The notes under the pieces were generated by a model. That model searched no databases. It was not told the origin of the DNA and saw only the letters and a list, made by a program, of their open reading frames with translations. 14,567 bases of DNA. It comes from Gryganskiella cystojenkinii. Lineage: Eukaryota; Mortierellomycota; Mortierellomycetes; Mortierellales; Mortierellaceae. The DNA lies in assembly GCA_015852425.1 (NCBI GenBank), contig JAAAIG010000926.1, forward strand, positions 1 through 14,567. The letters run 5' to 3'. Numbering within the stretch: position 1 is the first letter of the stretch; the number at the start of each line of letters is the position of its first letter. A program made the translations under genes and the position numbers. Below, piece by piece: positions 1 to 8,963 of the stretch.

Positions 1-185
1 CATTCGAACAGATAGGAGAGGTGGCCGAGTGGTCTAAGGCGCTGCAACCAACGCATTTCTTGAATACTTCTGCAGTCTGCTTCAGTGCAGTCGTGGGTTC
101 GAATCCCTCCCTCTCCTTTACCTTCTTTTATTTTTGCCCTCTCGAGCCTAAGCAACGGTTCCTTTCCTAGTCGACCTTTTGTTTC
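1..185 (+). repeat. tRNA-bearing direct repeat unit, copy 1
   Basis: The homology with the unit at 14307-14499 extends beyond the tRNA-like gene. At least 14 nt of 5' flank (CATTCGAACAGATA) are identical. About 68 nt of 3' flank are recognisably similar, with shared blocks such as CCTAAG, AACGGT, CCTTTCCT, TCGACC and GTTTC. The window begins inside the repeat, so its true left edge is not visible. Confidence 0.8.
15..117 (+). tRNA. class II tRNA-Leu(CAA)-like gene with 17-nt intron (copy 1)
   Basis: The acceptor stem GGAGAGG (15-21) pairs perfectly with CCTCTCC (110-116). The D arm is GCC/GGC around a Leu-type loop, overlapping a good Pol III A box. The anticodon stem is CTGCA (42-46) with TGCAG (71-75), and the long variable arm is CTGC (77-80) with GCAG (87-90). 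The T loop TTCGAAT (98-104) gives a perfect B box. T runs at 126-129 and 131-135 fit Pol III termination. With a canonical intron after position 37, the intron is 53-69, the anticodon is CAA (49-51), and the intron carries TTG that can pair with it, as in known tRNA-Leu(CAA) precursors. Oddities are C instead of the near-universal U at position 33, C at 37, a T.T mismatch in the T stem and T as discriminator base, where Leu tRNAs normally have A. It may be a functional variant, a pseudogene or the head of a tRNA-derived repeat. Confidence 0.65.
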
Positions 186-696
186 AAAGAATTCAAGGTA
201 ACCTCTTGGTTATAAAATGAGGAACACATGAGAACCTCCCGCAAAATGACGGGAGAGTCTCAAAGACCAATAACGACAATAAGAAAACGGGAGAGAAAGA
301 AGTGGAAGGGTAGAGAGAATAGTTTGAAGTTTCCCACAATTCTTTGATTTTCGCGGTAATCTCCTGGAATCCGTGGTGCAGCATATTGAGTCTGGAGTCT
401 GGGCAAACACTGATGACTTTTCAAAAATAAAAACCAACTCTGTCAACCATGACCAACGTAATGGTAACGAGTCAAGCGTACATGCTCCTTTTGATTATTA
501 TTACCTCCTTTCCTCCCTCTGTCCCCATATCGGCTCTATTCATGGTTTGACTGCGATGTCGCGTCTCAAGAGTTTTTTACCAACCTCAATCATGCACGAG
601 GGTGGCCCCTTCCCCCTTCAATCAAACCAAAATTGGACTCAAACATATTGTATTTCTTCAGGAGCGGCCATCATTCCTTTTTATCGCTTCACTTCG
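186..696. other. intergenic region, no convincing gene
   Basis: This stretch lies between the tRNA-like unit and the 3' end of the minus-strand monooxygenase gene. The open frames seen here start at non-ATG codons or look random in composition. It should contain the 3' UTR and poly(A) site of the monooxygenase mRNA. The minus strand just after the stop is A-rich, with GATAAAAAGG and later ACAATATG, but no clean AATAAA stands out. Confidence 0.5.
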
Positions 697-2554
697 TCAG
701 TTATTTCTCTTGTATCTTTTTGACGGGACCTGAGGGAGGACTTTTCCTGTGCCACGGAACTCAACCTTCGGTAAAAACGTGATCAAAGGGCGGTAGGCTA
801 CCATCTGCTCAAACCTCCATTGCTGAATAAAGTCTGGCAGGTAGTTAAAGACTATACCTCGAATCAATCGATCCGTCCAGGTCGCTCCGGACAAGACTTT
901 GGCCGCTATCAGACTGTTCTCGTATTGTGCATTCGCTTGGTGGTAGCGTTGATCGTAATAACTCTGGAACGTGGTGGTGATGCTCCTTTGGGAGCTGTCC
1001 TCGAGATCGTACAGACTGTTCGCAAGAATGACAGCGTCTTCCAATGCGTTCAGCGCACCCTGTCCTCCAGCAGGCAGCATCTAAAAATCAGGATGATAAT
1101 GGACAATGGTGAGTAATAACACGATTTTTTTTCTTTCATGCTCTATAAGCTTGAGCCCGAGAAAACAATTTTTTACCTTGTGGCATGCTGGAAACCCAGA
1201 CGTTGATCATGTTTCAGTGAAGTAAGAGATGCGAGCGTTAGTGCTTTGAAAGGGTCTACAAATATCATGCATTCGTTCGCTCATATGCTTGTTCACTCTT
1301 ACCATCACCCAAAAGAATCGATCGACCATAGAACCAGGTTTTGAACATCTTGTGCTCGAGATAGATCTTAGAGATTTCTTCAGCCGGTGTCGCGTCCGTC
1401 AGATCCCCGATCGTGCCACCATAGGGGCAGGGTAAGTCTCGAAACTCCTCTAAAATCATCATATTGATCTCGGGATTCCATTCCGCATTCTCAAACATAT
1501 GCTTTTTGCCTTCGGCCACGCTAACGAACTGCTTGGAGAGACTCCAGGCGATTTGCTTGGTGGGCAGACACCAGACTGCAGACTTTTTTTTTTGACAAAT
1601 GAATATTAGTGAACGAAGAGCTCGTTGTATAATGAAAGCATCAAACCCACAAACAGAGACAATAGTAACTTACTCCATGAGAAGAACTTCCAACACCGAC
1701 CTCAAATTGACAATGATCGAGTTCTTTCACTTGAGGGTACTTTTCGGGATCCATAGGCTTGGTGATCCCAACCATACCAATGAATCCGGGGACTAAGTCA
1801 TCGAGGTCGGTCTTAGGCAGGGTCCCTTTCTCGGTCATGACGCTGTACATGTTCTTTCTAACCGTACTGTATGCACCGTCAGCGCCGACAAGGATATCGC
1901 CAGTATAAGAGGAGCCATCGGCACAGTGAATTGTGACCTTATCGCCACCGTCTTCGATCTTGAGCACCTTTTTGCTCATTGAGATCTTTTCTGCTGGAAT
2001 CTGGCGCATAAGTAACGAGTAAAGATCGCGTCTGGCAAAGAGTTGGGTGGCGTAACCACCACTGTAAATTACGGTGATAAAAAAAAGTCGATTAATGAAA
2101 AAAAGAACGACTGGAGGCATTGGACAAGGGGATCGTAATTGACTTGTACATATGATTCTCACATCTCCTTTTCGCCTTTCATCTGGACTGTCGCGAGTTT
2201 TTCGAGTTTTTCGTTTTTAACGACTATGGTTTTAAGATCGAGAGAGAAACCTTGAAGATCCTGAAGGATACCCAGTTGCTCAAAGGCGTACAGGATCTGA
2301 GGTCCCAATGCCATTGCGGCACCTAACGCGTTGAACACCATCAAAAGGGTTTAGACACATTCGCCTACAGGCCTTTTTTGTGCTCTATGCCTCTTATTGT
2401 CTTTGTCGTGTCTCTTACCGAGAGGCTTGACTTTTGTTGCTCGTTCGAAGATCTGATAGTTGATCTTGGCGCGTTCAAGCAGCGTTCCCAACAGGAGACC
2501 TCCGAGTCCTGCACCAACGATGAGCACTGCGGGTTTATTTCCTTTCTGTGCCAT
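697..2554 (-). CDS. FAD-dependent monooxygenase (PHBH/salicylate hydroxylase-like), six exons
   Basis: This is a flavoprotein aromatic-hydroxylase-type monooxygenase (FAD_binding_3 / UbiH class), expected to use FAD, NAD(P)H and O2 to hydroxylate or epoxidise a small substrate. The substrate is unknown. The exons I inferred on the minus strand are 2554-2419, 2322-2163, 2061-1674, 1582-1303, 1187-1177 and 1080-697. They total 1359 nt, or 452 aa, with phase kept at every junction and GT..AG introns of 96, 101, 91, 115 and 96 nt. The protein shows the Rossmann motif GAGLGG (residues 14-19), the AMALGP segment typical of the family just after it, an ARRDLY block (108-113), the GADGAYSTVR DG motif (158-167) and the FAD-contacting GDACHKMLPAGGQG block (320-333), followed by NALEDAVILAN. 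The length is normal for the family. The start is the first ATG in frame; an upstream in-frame TTG at 2569 is not needed. No signal peptide or membrane segment is evident. A TATAAAGG lies about 140 bp upstream. The family call is strong, the exon model is good but unproven, and the substrate is open. Confidence 0.88.
1177..1187 (-). other. 11-nt coding microexon of the monooxygenase
   Basis: The exon CATGCCACAAG is preceded by TTTCCAG and followed by GTAAAA on the minus strand. With the single G left from the preceding exon it encodes ACHK, restoring the family motif GDACHKMLPAGGQG. Joining the flanking exons directly would shift the frame, so the microexon is required for a full-length protein. 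Confidence 0.85.
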
Positions 2555-3209
2555 AGATCTCGTTGCCAAGATGTTTGAAGGTGTGAAAATGGATGTAATA
2601 ATGAAAATGAGAATGGGGGTCTGCGTTTTCTGTTCGAGGAAAGATCCAGTGAGAGATTAGGGGTTAAGGGAACTGAAGCCCAGGCATTTGGTACCTTTAT
2701 ACTGCAGAGATGCCAGCACCGAATGTTCACGCCTAAACAGACGGGATACTGTATTTGGACCGAGGGACCACGGAACGACGATCAGCTTGGGGCGGTGCTG
2801 CATTGACATTTTTTATTGGTTTCTCCATAGTTTATTTAAGCATCGGACGGAATAGGAGCAAAAGGCTATTTTTGAGCCTCAAATTTCAATGGTCGACTAT
2901 CTGGAGGTGAGACACGACAGAACTGCGCAAGTGTAGGGCAAGGCGTGTGTGTTGGCGTCGCTAATTTCTCCTTCAATTTCGTTGCCAAGGCGACGAGGAC
3001 AAAGTTTTTGGCAGAAAAATGACAACGAATGACAAAGAGAGTCACCATCCAGCAACAGCCTTTTATTGACTTTACTGCGCCCACATGTGCATAAAAAGGC
3101 ATGCAAGGCTCACACAACAGTCTCCCCACCACCAATTTGAAACATAAGACATCCTTTGACAATACTTTAAACCTTTCATTCTTTCTTGGATGCCAACAGA
3201 ACCTCAACA
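2555..3209. promoter_or_regulatory. divergent promoter region between monooxygenase and F-box gene 1
   Basis: About 650 bp separate the two start codons, which point away from each other. The monooxygenase side has TATAAAGG and CCAAT on the minus strand. The F-box side has a weaker TATA-like CATAAAAAGG at 3090-3099, 120 bp before its ATG, followed by a C/A-rich leader. No convincing gene lies in between. Confidence 0.45.
2695..2702 (-). promoter_or_regulatory. TATA box for the monooxygenase gene
   Basis: TATAAAGG is read on the minus strand about 140 bp upstream of the ATG at 2554. A CCAAT on the same strand (2815-2819) lies about 115 bp further upstream. Both match common fungal core-promoter elements, and the assignment rests on motif and position only. 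Confidence 0.5.
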
Positions 3210-3213
3210 ATGA
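3190..3213 (+). promoter_or_regulatory. seven-codon upstream ORF overlapping the F-box 1 start
   Basis: ATG at 3190 opens a frame of seven sense codons that ends in TGA at 3211-3213. This overlaps the main ATG at 3210-3212 as ATGA. The position is downstream of the TATA-like site, so it is probably inside the mRNA leader. Such an arrangement could dampen translation or allow termination-reinitiation. Function is inferred from layout only. Confidence 0.4.
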
Positions 3214-5570
3214 CCCCAACAATAACATCATCCTCGGTGGTCCAAAAGGCTCTCGACCTGCCCGAGGTCTTGGACCAGATCATCTCGTACCTGTGCTCGG
3301 ACGGCTCGATTCTTCGATCTCTCCGACTCGTCTCTCGGCAATTGCAACTCTCTGCGAACCGATTCTTTCGGATCCAGCTTTCTGACTCCTATGCTCGCGA
3401 GCACAACTGCGTCCTTGAAGCTGGTCATCTTATCGAGGGTCTCTTCTTCCGACTCCTCAAGCCGCCACCGTCTCAACCTTCACCACTGTCATCATCTGAC
3501 CTTGATCAACAGACGACGTCTATCGGTAATAGTAATCAAGGCCAGGTTCAGGAACCGCCTGCGACGGTCGTGAGCCTGATGGAGTTTTGTTCGTCCGTCA
3601 TCCAAAACTGCCCCAATTTAGAAACGATCAAGGTTGACCTCCAGATTCCCTACTGCCAAGAGATCACTCAAATGTTCTCGACTCTATTCTTGCCAAAACC
3701 AGCTATAAACTCAGATGGCGATGGCCATGACAACAGCAGTGACGACAACACCGAGACTGCTACCTCGTCCGCTTTTCGACTCAAGGAACTTCATTTCATT
3801 TTCGGATACGAATTCTCTCGTTCAGTCTTTCAAGAAGTGCAACTGGTTAATTATCAAAATATGGCGACAGACGGCGTCTTGTCAGGGACCTCACCGCTGG
3901 CAAAACTCGAGAAATTGGTGCTGATCAAGCACCATGTTATGGAGCTCGAAGACATGTACAAGATCCTTCAACTCAAATGCGGTCCAGAGGTTGCGGCCGC
4001 GACTTCCTTTCTCTGTCCTGTGGTCTTTGCGGATACCAACACCACTTCGGCTACAACAACAACACCATTAGCAGGAGCAGCAGCAACAACAACGTCAATC
4101 TTGCCTTCTTGTGCTTCTTCCTTGGCACATGCAAAGTCGCGTCCGTCGTTAAAAGTCTTCCGTGCCCAGTACTCGTACCTGAGTATCAAGCAAATCCAGA
4201 GGCTGTTCGAGCAGGCGCCGTCCTTGGAAGAACTGGATCTATTGTCGGTGATCGACAGCCAGAGCATGGCCGTTTCTGATACCGAGTCGACGATGACCAT
4301 CCATTCGACCACAGTCCCATGTTTCTTCCCTCTGAAAAGCCTGCGAGTTTTGACGGTGAAGGACACGTTCGCAAGATCGCTTTTCAGACTCCTGGACCCA
4401 AAGAAGAACGACACTTTCTTCTTGAACTATTGCTTTGGAGAGAGAATTGTCGACAACAACAATAATGAAATCCGCCCATCAGTCTTGCGTGAGATTTTTG
4501 CAGACATTAGACGACAGCAACAACAACAACAGCAGGAGCAGAAACATGAGCAAGGCAAAGAGCTATCGGGGCGAGCGTCGACGTCCCATAAGTACTTTCG
4601 CTCGTTTGGATTCGGTGGTGTCTCAGACAACACTACCCTTGACTGGCTGCCAATCTTGACGGATATTCGACGATTCTACAAACTGGAGGAGCTCCACCTG
4701 CCCATGAATGTTCACCAATTCCTGGGCGAATTTGACAAGTCCAGCAGCAACGACGACATTAGTGCCACCGCCAGCACCATGGACTATGATCTCGATTCGA
4801 TCAATAGCTCGATAGCGCCCATGACGACAACGGTATCTGAGGGACTACCATTCCCGGCCTGTGCAACAATCGAGTCCCTCAATATCACTGGGTCTGTCAT
4901 ACGCCAACTAGGATTGACTCTCGAGGACGGTCAAAGACTCGCGCATTACCTTGTTCGTTGGATGCCCCAACTTCGACATCTCAATTTGCGACAAAGCTCC
5001 TGGACAGATTTCACGTTTTTGGATTTGATCGCGCCACCTGCACCATTCAGCAACCAAAGCCACCGTGGCATCAACCATAATGTCAGTAACGTTGTTAACT
5101 TCAACTCTGGTCTGCGACGACTAGAGTCGCTGGAGATATCATTCGAGTTTCTGTCCGATTTGGAGTATCGCAACCTCCCTGGGTTCTCCGACCTTGTGTC
5201 CCTGATACAAGAAAATCCAGGGAATGTAGAACCCGAACGCCCGACACTGTCCCTATCCGAGATCGAGATGGTAGAGGAACAAATCATCCTTGACTCTCAA
5301 CCGGCGTACGTTCATGAAGAGCGAGTGGAGAAGTTTCTGGAGATTCTTGAACGATTTCAAAACAGAGAGAGGGTGTTTGTCCGTGAGGATGATAGAGTTG
5401 ACGAGGACGAAGAGGGAGGGGTGATTGTGGGTCAAGTAAGGGTCGCGGTGGCGGCATTGAAACGGATCACGATCTTTCAATTCGGGATCCCGTCCAAGTA
5501 CGTGGCTAAGATCAAGGAACAGTCAGCGCAGCGGTTTCCAGACTTGGCTTTGACGATCGTTCGCAGATAA
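3210..5570 (+). CDS. F-box protein 1 (F-box with LRR-like region), 786 aa
   Basis: This is a putative substrate receptor of an SCF (Skp1-Cullin-F-box) ubiquitin ligase, with unknown target. An F-box-like segment lies at residues 15 to about 58, beginning LDLPEVLDQIISYL and containing LRLVSRQLQLSANRFF, which matches the usual LP..I/L and L..V pattern. The rest is a long, irregular leucine-rich region with phrases such as LEKLVLIKHH, LEELDLLSV, LRHLNLRQSS and LRRLESLEI, as in degenerate LRR domains of fungal F-box proteins. Low-complexity inserts are present: an acidic/Ser/Thr patch, a Thr/Ala-rich patch, a Gln run of seven (436-442) inside a Q/E/K-rich stretch, and a Ser/Thr/Asp patch. The gene is a single uninterrupted frame. 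I chose the ATG at 3210 because the frame upstream to 3186 has only a TTG. The short upstream ORF overlaps this start. The F-box family call is fairly sure; the repeat count cannot be settled by eye. Confidence 0.85.
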   Translation: MTPTITSSSVVQKALDLPEVLDQIISYLCSDGSILRSLRLVSRQLQLSANRFFRIQLSDSYAREHNCVLEAGHLIEGLFFRLLKPPPSQPSPLSSSDLDQQTTSIGNSNQGQVQEPPATVVSLMEFCSSVIQNCPNLETIKVDLQIPYCQEITQMFSTLFLPKPAINSDGDGHDNSSDDNTETATSSAFRLKELHFIFGYEFSRSVFQEVQLVNYQNMATDGVLSGTSPLAKLEKLVLIKHHVMELEDMYKILQLKCGPEVAAATSFLCPVVFADTNTTSATTTTPLAGAAATTTSILPSCASSLAHAKSRPSLKVFRAQYSYLSIKQIQRLFEQAPSLEELDLLSVIDSQSMAVSDTESTMTIHSTTVPCFFPLKSLRVLTVKDTFARSLFRLLDPKKNDTFFLNYCFGERIVDNNNNEIRPSVLREIFADIRRQQQQQQQEQKHEQGKELSGRASTSHKYFRSFGFGGVSDNTTLDWLPILTDIRRFYKLEELHLPMNVHQFLGEFDKSSSNDDISATASTMDYDLDSINSSIAPMTTTVSEGLPFPACATIESLNITGSVIRQLGLTLEDGQRLAHYLVRWMPQLRHLNLRQSSWTDFTFLDLIAPPAPFSNQSHRGINHNVSNVVNFNSGLRRLESLEISFEFLSDLEYRNLPGFSDLVSLIQENPGNVEPERPTLSLSEIEMVEEQIILDSQPAYVHEERVEKFLEILERFQNRERVFVREDDRVDEDEEGGVIVGQVRVAVAALKRITIFQFGIPSKYVAKIKEQSAQRFPDLALTIVRR

Positions 5571-6786
5571 TATAATCATGATAAACAATCAAATGTTTAA
5601 TAGTGAGCCAGCATTTTTGGGGGATGATGAAGGGGTATGGAGTGGACTGCATACATAGAAATGACTCGCTGTAAAGATGTTGTCATTTGTGCAACAAACA
5701 GAAGATGGAGGGGGAAAGGCCTTGCCCCACCCCTCGGCACAGCCTTAGTCCGCACCCAAGCCCAGGTGGACAATGGACAACCTTGTGGACCCGAACACGA
5801 TTCTGATCGAGGATGTAGATCAATAAGAACAACTTCATCAAGAATATTCGGCCGAGATGAAACAACTAGTGTTACAGACACAACCGATCCCTGTCCATGA
5901 GGCTTCCATGGAAAAAATACTCGAGGAGGTGAGTTCCTGGTCAATACCATAACGACGGCTGCGGCTGCGGTAGCGGTTGTCATGTAAGAGGTGGAGTAAC
6001 AAGAGAGTCTGTTGTGGGGCTGAAACGATTCGTCCTTATTAATCTGGGATTCCAAACATGTGGATAATTTTTTATTGCACATCATAAGTGTACTTTGGGA
6101 AGGACAGCCAACCCCCCCCCCCAGACTCTCCAAATATTTTTGCAAGGAGGGAGAATTTCGTCAGTATGGCCCGTCAAGGGCACCACCTTGCGCTCGAGTT
6201 TATGCTGTGTTTATCACGCATGCAATGTGTTCAGCAAGTACAAATGAAGAAAATGAACTTTACCGTAAAGCCCCAAATACTGTCGATCTTTTTTTTTCCG
6301 GCTCATATTGGTGGCCCATTGTGCCTCCTGGCGAGAAGGCAAATCCGGACAAAAAAAACTCTTTCCCTGGCCAAGTCAAAAAAATGCAGCAGTCCAATGA
6401 GTAACGGATATGTCTGGAACCCTGTTGATTTTCGTTCTGACGAACAGCATTTATCTTTTCATCTTTCCATTTGTGCTCGCTTAAGAGGTTCGGACAAGGC
6501 AGAAGCATGATAGGGAATGAAAGATGAGGTTATTGCAAGTGCAGACTGGTACAATACAATTGGGCTAAAGCCGTGACGATTTGTCTGAGTGACCATCGAA
6601 TTTCCCAGATTTAGGCTTCACCATTCACCGTCGATTGTGAAATTAATAAAAACCCCCGTAAGAATCTGACGCGTGTCGCGCATGAATTGTGGAACCTCCA
6701 AAAGGAGAAATAGGGGAAGGAGGGAGGAAACAATCGTTCTTCCATTACTTTCCATTCCCACCCTTTTTCAACATTCTTTTCTCGAG
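5571..6786. other. 1.2-kb intergenic region, no complete gene
   Basis: This region holds the 3' end of F-box gene 1 and the promoter of F-box gene 2. It contains a run of 11 C at 6112-6122 and a T run near 6291. A minus-strand open frame of 182 codons (5597-6145) starts at TTG and has no recognisable domain. An exon-like plus-strand stretch at 5773-5928 is listed separately. Near the right end, AATAAAAAC at 6644-6652 is a weak TATA-like site for F-box gene 2, and the following pyrimidine-rich 6720-6783 resembles a fungal transcription-start region. Confidence 0.5.
5773..5928 (+). pseudogene. possible cryptic or decayed exon with in-frame TAA
   Basis: From ATG at 5773 the frame reads MDNLVDPNTILIEDVDQ, then TAA (5824-5826), then resumes EQLHQEYSAEMKQLVLQTQ and ends ILEE exactly before GTGAGT at 5929, a strong fungal 5' splice site. 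The composition (acidic, Gln-rich, no frame-shifted look) is protein-like across 52 codons apart from the one stop. No downstream acceptor and continuing exon could be identified, and I do not recognise the protein. A shorter version could start at the internal ATG at 5857. It may also be chance. Confidence 0.25.
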
Positions 6787-8847
6787 ATGATTCATCCAAT
6801 CGAACTACCCGAAATTACTGAACAAATTGCTTCCTCCCTCACATGCCTCTCCCTCTTTCAATGCATCCAAGTCTCTCATGACTGGCATAATGCCTTTCTT
6901 CCTTGTCTCTGGAGAACAGTTTACATCCAAGCCGGCGACAACCACCCACTCACCAGTAACAACGGCGACCACGACGACAAAGACGAGGACACCTACAGCA
7001 TATCCAACCAACACAACAGTCAACTCTGCGAGGACGACAACTCTCCACCCAGAGCTCTCGATGCCCTCACGCGATTCTCTTATCTGGTTCAAGAACTCGA
7101 CATGTGCGGAACCGGGGATTCAAACTTTGATACCCAAATTCTCTCTTTACCTTATCCACGCCTCCACTCGTTTAATTTCATTATGTTACGCAGCTACCGT
7201 AGCTGGAACAACATCCTCGATGCCGCTGCGTCTCTGGTGCATCGACAGGCTCATCTCCTTCAATCCATCACTTTGACCTCTGACCAGTTCAGGGTCGAAA
7301 AGTCGTCTGGACTGTCGCCTGCGGATCGACCGCCCTGGAACATCATCGTCAGTACTCTTACTGCCGCTACATGTGTCAGCAGCAGTACCAGGACTCATCA
7401 TCATCATCTTCTTCTTCTTCAAGAGCAAGAACCACAACGTCGGTCGCGCCTTCAGTCCTTGACCCTGAACCATATTGCGCTCTGTCCTCGAGATCTAGAA
7501 GAAGCAGGCACCCGCGAACTCTTGATCGGATTAGAGACGCTAGTCTTAAAGGCCACAGTCCTCCACCGGAACGAAACCACCAAAAATGAATATCAAACAC
7601 TCCCTCTTTGGAATCTTGAAGGCGCTAAGATCCGGCATCTCGAATTGGTTAACTGTGAACACGATTACCCCTCCGACCATCTTGAAACCGAGTACGGTTT
7701 ACTCCTGGACTGTCAAAAGATCCGGTCTTTGAATTGGCGAAGGTACTGGCAGCAGATACAGCGACCCGTGTCAGTCCAGAGTAATCTAGTTGGAGGCGCA
7801 GAGTTTTTGGATGAAGAAAAAGGCAAGGTCAATGTCCTCGACTTGTTCCCACAGGATCTCCGGCGCGGTCGTTGGCCTTTCCTAGAACGACTGGACTTGC
7901 AATCGACTGAGATCCCCGATAGAGCGATGGCCGAGATTCTTTCTTCCCTAGGGCGACCCCTTCGATCCCTGAACGCTATCAGCACTGGATTTGGTCCACT
8001 TTGCGCTCGAGCGCTCTTGGGTCAACCCTTCGATTTCGATCAGGACGGAAAGCAAGGACATAACGTTGGCATGAGAGCATGGACTGGTCCAAAACACAGC
8101 ACTGCACTCGAGGTCCTTTACTTTCACGCCTGTCACAATGTCACCAGTGCTATGGTCCAAGAGTTCCTCTGTTCGTTCCCAAAGCTTCAAGAATTTCGAG
8201 CGCGCCTTTTGAAAGAGGAGGACGTGCTGGCGGACCCTCGTCCTTGGGTTTGTAAAGAGATTAAAGTCCTCGAGCTCCATTTTGCGATGCTAAACCTGAC
8301 GACCCAGGTGGACGGTACAGGAGAGACGATTCCAGTAATACATGTGCCTCAGTTAGTAGCACCACCATTTCCGCCATTTTCACCTACGATAACAAAGCGA
8401 ACGATTCCAACCATACCAGGATCTACCGTTCTCTTGGATCGTCTTGCTGAACTGACCCAGCTTGTCGAGTACAGTTCCGGAAACCACCTTTATACCAACA
8501 GGGACAGGAACGATCTGATCATTGGTGAGGACGGGCGATTGTTTCCATCCTTGTTATTCCGACTCGAGGGCAACTACGACAAGAGTAGCTGCGACCACCC
8601 CGATTTCGCCCATGTCAACAACGACAGCTACCATGGCAAAGGACTGGATCGACTCCGGACATGGCGTCAACTACGTCGTGTGAAACTCATCGACCCTGCT
8701 CAACAGATCTGGTTGTCAGATGCAAAATGGATGGTTGATCATTGGCCCTTGCTTGAGGAAGTTTTGTCGTTCCGTTGGAACCTCATGAGTCCGGATCAAA
8801 ACGAGGTTAAGGACTGTCTCAATGCCCACGGTGTGATATATCGGTAG
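6787..8847 (+). CDS. F-box protein 2 (F-box with LRR-like region), 686 aa
   Basis: This is another putative SCF substrate receptor. The N-terminus, MIHPIELPEITEQIASSL followed by LSLFQCIQVSHDWHNAFLPCLWRTVYI, is a textbook F-box of fungal type (residues 1 to about 46), including the conserved C..V...W.....LW pattern. Downstream is an irregular LRR-like region with LQSLTLNHIAL, IRHLELVNCEH, LERLDLQSTEI, LEVLYFHACHN and IKVLELHFAML. The C-terminal part, GLDRLRTWRQLRRVKLID through WMVDHWPLLEEV (from about residue 619), is a motif shared with the pseudogene at 9762. A His4-Leu4 tract occurs near residue 204. The chosen start places the F-box at the very N-terminus. An in-frame ATG at 6682 would add 35 residues, rich in Arg, but it lies only about 30 nt after the TATA-like site and is less likely. 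The gene is intronless. AATAAA follows 52 nt after the stop. Confidence 0.88.
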   Translation: MIHPIELPEITEQIASSLTCLSLFQCIQVSHDWHNAFLPCLWRTVYIQAGDNHPLTSNNGDHDDKDEDTYSISNQHNSQLCEDDNSPPRALDALTRFSYLVQELDMCGTGDSNFDTQILSLPYPRLHSFNFIMLRSYRSWNNILDAAASLVHRQAHLLQSITLTSDQFRVEKSSGLSPADRPPWNIIVSTLTAATCVSSSTRTHHHHLLLLQEQEPQRRSRLQSLTLNHIALCPRDLEEAGTRELLIGLETLVLKATVLHRNETTKNEYQTLPLWNLEGAKIRHLELVNCEHDYPSDHLETEYGLLLDCQKIRSLNWRRYWQQIQRPVSVQSNLVGGAEFLDEEKGKVNVLDLFPQDLRRGRWPFLERLDLQSTEIPDRAMAEILSSLGRPLRSLNAISTGFGPLCARALLGQPFDFDQDGKQGHNVGMRAWTGPKHSTALEVLYFHACHNVTSAMVQEFLCSFPKLQEFRARLLKEEDVLADPRPWVCKEIKVLELHFAMLNLTTQVDGTGETIPVIHVPQLVAPPFPPFSPTITKRTIPTIPGSTVLLDRLAELTQLVEYSSGNHLYTNRDRNDLIIGEDGRLFPSLLFRLEGNYDKSSCDHPDFAHVNNDSYHGKGLDRLRTWRQLRRVKLIDPAQQIWLSDAKWMVDHWPLLEEVLSFRWNLMSPDQNEVKDCLNAHGVIYR

Positions 8848-8899
8848 AAAGTTATAGGCTCCCTCCTCGCTTGTACTCCACTTTGCATCTCTCCTTGTA

Positions 8900-8905
8900 A
8901 ATAAA
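8900..8905 (+). terminator. poly(A) signal AATAAA for F-box gene 2
   Basis: A consensus AATAAA lies about 50 nt past the TAG stop, followed by T-rich sequence. This fits a 3' processing signal. Confidence 0.5.
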
Positions 8906-8963
8906 TTATGTATTCATTACTTTATACCCTTAGAGACGATCTACGCGTTTTTTATTTTTTATT

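Noticed and set aside
373..723. 116-codon plus-strand open frame left of the monooxygenase
   Set aside because: Non-ATG start (GTG), no domain, runs into the 3' end of the monooxygenase on the other strand, and its composition looks random.
3101..3385. 94-codon open frame starting at ATG 3101
   Set aside because: It starts directly at the TATA-like site and overlaps F-box gene 1 in another frame, so it is most likely outside the mRNA and a shadow.
6112..6122. Run of 11 C as a possible quadruplex element
   Set aside because: A single homopolymer without further G/C tracts nearby is not enough, and such runs can be sequencing or polymorphism artefacts.
5597..6145. 182-codon minus-strand open frame with an Ala-rich segment resembling a membrane start
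   Set aside because: It begins at TTG, has no recognisable domain, lies antisense to the more protein-like stretch at 5773-5928, and has low-complexity content from a repeated GCGGCT run.
6088..6510. 140-codon plus-strand open frame before F-box gene 2
   Set aside because: Non-ATG start, starts with translation of the C run, homopolymer-rich, no recognisable motif.
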